Source: an uncultured Pelagibacteraceae bacterium
GTDB lineage: Bacteria > Pseudomonadota > Alphaproteobacteria > Pelagibacterales > Pelagibacteraceae
Direction: 5' to 3'
NCBI GenBank assembly: GCA_902543405.1
Contig: CACBYC010000007.1
Span: forward strand, 1-59,044
Length of the DNA: 59,044 bases
This document shows, in pieces, positions 55,143 to 59,044 of this stretch (the stretch's first letter is position 1; the number at the start of each line of letters is the position of its first letter). The position numbers were made by a program, and so were the translations under genes. The notes under the pieces are model-generated. The model was not told the origin of the DNA. It saw only the letters and a list, made by a program, of their open reading frames with translations, and did no database searches.

Positions 55143-55219
55143 TGGTAGCGGGAAGTGGGATCGAACCACTGACCTCGGGCTTATGAGTCCCGCGCTCTAA
55201 CCAACTGAGCTACCCCGCC
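55143..55219 (-). tRNA. tRNA-Met (CAT anticodon)
   Basis: The 77-base gene, read on the minus strand, has a seven-pair acceptor with G-T at both ends, the D arm GCTC/GAGC, anticodon loop CTCATAA, and T arm AGTGG/CCACT with loop TTCGATC, ending in an encoded CCA. The body resembles elongator tRNA-Met rather than initiator or lysidine-modified tRNA-Ile(CAT). The anticodon stem has an A31-G39 mismatch next to the loop. Confidence 0.93.
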
Positions 55220-55276
55220 ATAAATTCTTGAAAGTTATAATAGAAATTTTATATAACGCAATCAACTATTAAAAAA

Positions 55277-55963
55277 TTAAGTTTTTTTAACTCCTGTTGG
55301 GTGTGGAATTCCATCAATAACTAATTTTGGTTGAACACTTACATCGATTAATTTCGGACGATTGTCTAAGTAAGACTTTATACTTTCAATAGACATCATG
55401 TCCTCTAAAAATTTTTCTAATCTAGGGAATTTTTTTATAATTGATGTATCAAGCATTTTAGATAAATCTAAATGATGAAACGTAACAAAATCACATGCTC
55501 TTGGTTCATCAAAGATAAAAAATTTTTTGTCATTACCCTTCAAAACTTTTTCAAGATCATCAAATCTTGATAATAAAAATGGCATCATGTCATCTTTTTT
55601 CTTAATAAATTTCTCTCCTATTGCAAAATTTACTGTTGGGTTAAGTGGCATAAAAAGTTCCTGTGCACTCTGCATAATCGCATTTGCTTTAGCATTTAAT
55701 ATTGGATCAGTAATGTTAATACCTGCTAAATTTTCTATAAATGTCATTATCGCCATGCTTTGACAAATTTCATATTTCTTATCTATAATTAACATGGGTA
55801 ATTGTTTAAAAGGAATATTAGGTTTTACCTCTGACCACTCTTTATCAAAGTAATCCCATGACATTAGATCCTCATATTCAATATTTGTGTAATGAAATAA
55901 TAAACGGGGAGCTTCTGCTAAAGCTCTCATTTTAAAATATATTAATTCTAATTTATGTGTCAC
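55277..55963 (-). CDS. glutathione S-transferase-family protein
   Basis: The 228-residue protein has a thioredoxin-like N-terminal domain (LELIYFKMRALAEAPRLLFHY, then IPFKQLPMLIIDKKYEICQSMAIMTFI with the glutathione-binding cis-Pro and QSMAI) and an all-helical C-terminal domain. Tyr9 in IYFKMRALAE could be the catalytic residue as in sigma-class enzymes. Substrate unknown. It lies seven bases after a small membrane-protein gene on the same strand. Confidence 0.87.
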   Translation of the reverse strand: MTHKLELIYFKMRALAEAPRLLFHYTNIEYEDLMSWDYFDKEWSEVKPNIPFKQLPMLIIDKKYEICQSMAIMTFIENLAGINITDPILNAKANAIMQSAQELFMPLNPTVNFAIGEKFIKKKDDMMPFLLSRFDDLEKVLKGNDKKFFIFDEPRACDFVTFHHLDLSKMLDTSIIKKFPRLEKFLEDMMSIESIKSYLDNRPKLIDVSVQPKLVIDGIPHPTGVKKT

Positions 55964-55969
55964 TTAAAT

Positions 55970-56152
55970 TTATGAGGCTATAAACTTTATTAAATAATAA
56001 AGAATACCAGTAACTATTGTTGCATAAACAAAGCCTACAACAAACAATTTGATAATTATTTTGCTATCATCATATTTTGATTTTAAATATAAATAAATGA
56101 GAGTGTAAATTCCCACTATTGCAATACTTAATAATATATCTGTTGGATTCAT
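55970..56152 (-). CDS. small two-helix membrane protein, function unknown
   Basis: The 60 residues hold two hydrophobic segments (about 5-22 and 35-56) separated by LKSKYDDSKIIIK. The gene starts with ATG and stops seven bases before the GST gene, consistent with an operon. No recognised family. The short length keeps confidence moderate. Confidence 0.6.
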   Translation of the reverse strand: MNPTDILLSIAIVGIYTLIYLYLKSKYDDSKIIIKLFVVGFVYATIVTGILYYLIKFIAS

Positions 56153-56232
56153 AGTTTTTTTTATAATTCTAATTTAATCTAATAATATTACTTATTCAAT
56201 TGATAATAGAATAATTTAAGATTGTCTTATCT

Positions 56233-56260
56233 TTGTCAAATAATAAACTGCTATTATTAA
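56233..56260 (+). promoter_or_regulatory. sigma70-type promoter for the third TRAP operon
   Basis: TTGTCA (56233-56238) and TATTAA (56255-56260) are 16 bases apart, each close to consensus. An AGAGAGG ribosome site follows and the dctP ATG is at 56283, so the leader would be short. Confidence 0.5.
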
Positions 56261-56282
56261 AAATATAGAGAGAGGAAAAAAA

Positions 56283-57299
56283 ATGATTAAATTTAAATCG
56301 ATTAACAAAACTTTTATGAGTTTTGTTTTAATTATTTCATTTTTAGTATCATCAACAGCAGCATTTGCAGAAATAGTGGGAAGACTTTCAGTTCATTGGA
56401 GTCCTAAGCACCATAGTGCAAAACACGCTCAAATTTTTGCTGATGAAGTTAATAAAAGAGCAAATGGAAAATTAAAAATTGAAGTTTATCCTTCTAAGCA
56501 ACTTTTTGGAATTAGAGAAGTCATGGGAGCTGTGACTTCAGGTGCAGTTGAGTTAGGAGGAATAGTTGGTGTAGTAAGTTTTCCACCAATAAATAAAAAC
56601 TTTAATGTAGCATCTTTTCCAGGTCTATTTAATTCTTGGGAACAACAAAGAGGTTTTTTTCAAAATTCATCTAAAGGAAAAGAAATTTGGGGAGAATTAA
56701 CTAAAAAAACTAATTCAACTTTAGTGATGTACAATCCAGTTGGACCAGTCATGTCAATTTCAAGTGCTAGAGAGTTAACTGGTATTGATGCCATGAAAGG
56801 TTTAAAAGCTAGAAGATTGCTCAAAAGTGAGGAGCCTATGTGGGATGCTCTAGGAGCAAATCGTGTATCTTTAAAAACTGGTGAAGTGTATAATGCTTTA
56901 CAGTCTGGAATGATTGATACAATAAATAGCCCTCCAGGAAGTATCAAAGCTTATAGCTGGTGGGAATTTTTAAAATACGCTCAAAAGCCATACCAATACT
57001 ATGCTGATGCATATATAATGGCAAACTCTACTTGGTTTAATAGTCTACCATCCGATTTACAAAAAATAATTATGGATGTTGGTAAAGAAGTTGGAACACT
57101 TTCAACAGACAGAATAATGGATCATGGTGAAACTGTTCTTAAAGAATTCCAAGACAGAGGTGGTGTTGTAACTACTCTTTCAGGAGCCGAAAAAGCAAAG
57201 TTCGATAAACTTATGAAAGATAAAGTTATGCCTGCAATGGCTAAAATGATCGATGCTGATGCTTTAAAAGCAGCACAAGATTACGCAAAAAGTAATTAG
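56283..57299 (+). CDS. dctP: TRAP transporter solute-binding protein DctP (system 3)
   Basis: The 338-residue periplasmic protein has a signal peptide (hydrophobic core about 13-28, cleavage after AFA). HWSPKHHSAKHAQIFADEVNKRANGKLKIEVYP and LKARRLLKSEEPMWDAL (with conserved Arg), and GEVYNALQSGMIDTINSP follow DctP structure. It starts a dctP-dctQ-dctM operon. No catabolic gene is adjacent in the window, so the ligand cannot be inferred. Confidence 0.93.
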   Translation: MIKFKSINKTFMSFVLIISFLVSSTAAFAEIVGRLSVHWSPKHHSAKHAQIFADEVNKRANGKLKIEVYPSKQLFGIREVMGAVTSGAVELGGIVGVVSFPPINKNFNVASFPGLFNSWEQQRGFFQNSSKGKEIWGELTKKTNSTLVMYNPVGPVMSISSARELTGIDAMKGLKARRLLKSEEPMWDALGANRVSLKTGEVYNALQSGMIDTINSPPGSIKAYSWWEFLKYAQKPYQYYADAYIMANSTWFNSLPSDLQKIIMDVGKEVGTLSTDRIMDHGETVLKEFQDRGGVVTTLSGAEKAKFDKLMKDKVMPAMAKMIDADALKAAQDYAKSN

Positions 57300-57326
57300 A
57301 ATTAGTTATTTGCTTAATCTAATAAA

Positions 57327-57818
57327 ATGAAAGCATTGCGAGCAGTAAATAATTATCTAGCTTCGGCTTCATTAGCTCTCGCAATGTTAATCATTTTTAT
57401 AATGGTTGCTGCATTGTTTTTAAGTGCAGCCACACGTTTTATAACTGGAACTGGTTTTGCATGGTTTATAGAACTACCACCTGTTTTAGTTAGTTGGTTA
57501 GTATTCCCATTGTTAGGACCTCTTTTAAAAAAAGGACAACATATAAAAGTCGATTTTTTAACTCCTTTATTATCAAAAAAAAATAAGGAAATTTTATTTT
57601 TAATTGTAAATATAGTTGCACTTTTATCTGCCTGTATATTCTTTAAAGCTGGTCTTGATGCAACAGTAATGTATTTCAATTTAGGTCAAGTCATGGAAAT
57701 TGAAATTAGCATTCCTATATGGTGGATGTTTTTAGCATTTCCTGTTGGTTTTTTTATATTAGCTTTAACCTCATTAGAGTTATTGTTCGATAACATTATT
57801 AATTTGATAAGAGATTAA
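57327..57818 (+). CDS. dctQ: TRAP transporter small permease DctQ (system 3)
   Basis: The 163-residue protein has four hydrophobic segments and the DctQ-type TRFITGTGFAWFIELPPVLVSW, then KKGQHIKVDFLTP. It lies 27 bases after dctP in the same direction and its stop codon abuts the dctM ATG. The gap could form only a weak A/T hairpin (57295-57323). Confidence 0.9.
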   Translation: MKALRAVNNYLASASLALAMLIIFIMVAALFLSAATRFITGTGFAWFIELPPVLVSWLVFPLLGPLLKKGQHIKVDFLTPLLSKKNKEILFLIVNIVALLSACIFFKAGLDATVMYFNLGQVMEIEISIPIWWMFLAFPVGFFILALTSLELLFDNIINLIRD

Positions 57819-59044
57819 ATGTTTGCATTGGCATCTTTATTATCTTTACTAGCATTAATAATTTCAGTTCCAATTTTTTTAGTTTTTGGTCTAGGTAGCT
57901 CTATAGCTGCTATTGGAGGACTAAATCTTCCTTGGTCTGTTTTAATTCAAGTATCTTTTGGGGCTCTAACAAAACATGTCCTTATAGCAGTACCATTATT
58001 TATTTTTAGTGGAATGGCAATGCTTAAAGGTGGAGCAGCACTTAGACTTGTAAGATTTGCAACAACTTTAGTTGGACATTGGCCTGGAGGTTTGGGTGTT
58101 GCGATGGTTATAGCAATGGGATTCTTTGCTGCATTCTGTGGATCAATATTAGCCGCAATTACTGCAGTAGGAACAATCATGATGCCTAAAATGATTGAAC
58201 AAGGTTACCCTACTCCGTTTGTTGTTGTTTTAGCCGCGTCAGCTGCATTACTTGAAGCTTTAATTCCTCCATCAAATGCTGCTATTTTATTTAGTGCACT
58301 TACCTATGTCCCAGTCTCTAAAACATTTGCAGCTGGTGTCATACCAGGAATAATACTTTTAATTTTAATGGTTCTATTAGTTTTATTTAAATGCAGACAT
58401 ATAAGAGCCGATAGAAAGGCAACCCTTAAAGAGAGATTAAGTTCTTTTGTTGCAGCACTTCCAGCTTTAATAACTCCAATTATAATTTTAGGTGGTATTT
58501 ATGCAGGTTTTTTAACACCATCTGAGTCTGCAGCTATAGCTGGGGTTTATGCTGTTGCGATAGGATTTTTAATATACAGAGAATTAACTTTTTCATCTTT
58601 GCTAAGTTGTTTAAAAGATACAGCAATAATAACTGCAGTTATATTTTCAATTATTGCAACTGCAACTTTTTTAAGTGTTGTACTTACTTATACTCAAGCC
58701 CCTCAAAAAATTATAACTTATTTTACAGATATGGGAGTAAGTGTGAATTTATTTTGGATAATGTTAGGAACAATATGTTTAATTTTAGGAACATTTATAG
58801 AAATAGTTCCAGTGTTTTATCTAACAGTTCCAATTTTTGCGGCTTTAACATTATCTTTTGATCAAAGTCTACTTCATTTATATGTTGTGTTTGTAGCTTT
58901 TGCTGGAATAGGAATGATTACCCCGCCAGTATGTGTAGGAATATATACTGCTGCTGGTGTTATAAAAGAAAATCCAGCAAACGCATTTAAAGAGGTTCCT
59001 CTATTTACTATAGTAGGTATTATTTATGGAATATTAATGATATT
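57819..59044 (+). CDS. dctM: TRAP transporter large permease DctM (system 3), 3'-truncated by window edge
   Basis: ATG at 57819 directly follows the dctQ stop. The frame is open to the window end (about 408 codons). Translated motifs include PIFLVFGLGSSIAA, AVPLFIFSGMAMLKGG, GSILAAITAVGTIMMPKMIEQGYPTPF, LIPPSNAAILFSAL, TPSESAAIAGVYAV and EIVPVFYLTVPIF, all typical of DctM. No stop codon is reached, as expected for a gene cut off by the boundary. Confidence 0.93.
   Translation, partial: MFALASLLSLLALIISVPIFLVFGLGSSIAAIGGLNLPWSVLIQVSFGALTKHVLIAVPLFIFSGMAMLKGGAALRLVRFATTLVGHWPGGLGVAMVIAMGFFAAFCGSILAAITAVGTIMMPKMIEQGYPTPFVVVLAASAALLEALIPPSNAAILFSALTYVPVSKTFAAGVIPGIILLILMVLLVLFKCRHIRADRKATLKERLSSFVAALPALITPIIILGGIYAGFLTPSESAAIAGVYAVAIGFLIYRELTFSSLLSCLKDTAIITAVIFSIIATATFLSVVLTYTQAPQKIITYFTDMGVSVNLFWIMLGTICLILGTFIEIVPVFYLTVPIFAALTLSFDQSLLHLYVVFVAFAGIGMITPPVCVGIYTAAGVIKENPANAFKEVPLFTIVGIIYGILMI

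Noticed and set aside
55143..55219. Initiator tRNA-fMet or lysidine tRNA-Ile(CAT)
   Set aside because: The acceptor and D-arm sequences fit elongator tRNA-Met; initiator has a mismatched first pair and GGG/CCC anticodon stem, which are not seen here.
58607..58861. 84-residue frame rich in Asn, Tyr and Cys
   Set aside because: It overlaps the third dctM gene in another frame; the dctM frame has full TRAP motifs and continues to the window end.
1..59044. CRISPR array, insertion sequence, integrase or prophage genes
   Set aside because: Reading through the window showed no regularly spaced direct repeats, transposase motifs, recombinases or phage structural genes.

Overview
This window looks like a piece of a streamlined, very AT-rich marine alphaproteobacterial chromosome, most likely SAR11 / Pelagibacterales-like. 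The reasons are the extreme A+T bias, almost no intergenic space (no gene-free stretch over 300 bases), many 1-4 base gene overlaps, many solute-binding-protein transporters (three TRAP systems, one tripartite tricarboxylate system, one amino-acid ABC system), a fused speD-speE gene, and a class I nrdAB pair with an NrdR-like box. The taxonomic assignment is my inference from gene content and composition; no database search was possible.

Layout. 1-2257: a 5'-truncated FkbM-type methyltransferase and a GT-C-like membrane protein. 2257-4698: glmS and a free-standing GlmU acetyltransferase half. 4767-8990: gph followed by a tight prpD-prpB-prpC methylcitrate operon. 8993-11928: nrdA-nrdB. 12088-14924: a phosphomannomutase/phosphoglucomutase and a second GT-C-like membrane protein. 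15041-22298: TSUP permease, dusA, malonyl-CoA decarboxylase and a TRAP transporter (dctM carries an apparent frameshift in an A9 tract), facing a family III CoA-transferase. 22300-28368: rpoZ with a long acidic tail, an MFS carrier, a small dehydrogenase/flavoprotein operon, a gamma-carbonic anhydrase, a thioredoxin-like protein, a GT4 glycosyltransferase and small membrane proteins. 28361-33252: tctCBA, an AbrB-family membrane protein and another TSUP protein. 33252-35933: GT9 glycosyltransferase, a small coiled-coil protein and a MATE exporter. 35939-38961: an amino-acid/opine-type ABC transporter (no ATPase here) with a nitrilase-family amidase. 39020-41525: speD-speE fusion, class II aldolase and a BKACE enzyme. 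41517-47810: a probable aromatic-compound catabolic cluster with its own TRAP transporter. 47791-52219: small membrane protein, sulfatase, mtnA, mtnP and apt. 52227-55115: two O-antigen polymerase/ligase-like membrane proteins, then tRNA-Met. 55277-59044: GST, a small membrane protein and a third TRAP operon cut by the window end.

How the genes fit together. (a) Polyamine synthesis by SpeD-SpeE releases methylthioadenosine; MtnP, MtnA, the class II aldolase that sits in the speD-speE operon, and Apt could together form a DHAP-shunt-type salvage route instead of the full methionine cycle. (b) A flavin hydroxylase, a two-domain extradiol dioxygenase with all expected metal ligands, a FAH-family hydrolase and TRAP genes form one divergent unit, suggesting uptake and ring cleavage of an aromatic acid. 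(c) Malonyl-CoA decarboxylase, a TRAP system and a CoA-transferase suggest use of malonate or a related diacid. (d) RNA hairpins lie at or near the boundary between the binding-protein gene and the permease genes in several transporters, consistent with setting a high binding-protein to permease ratio.
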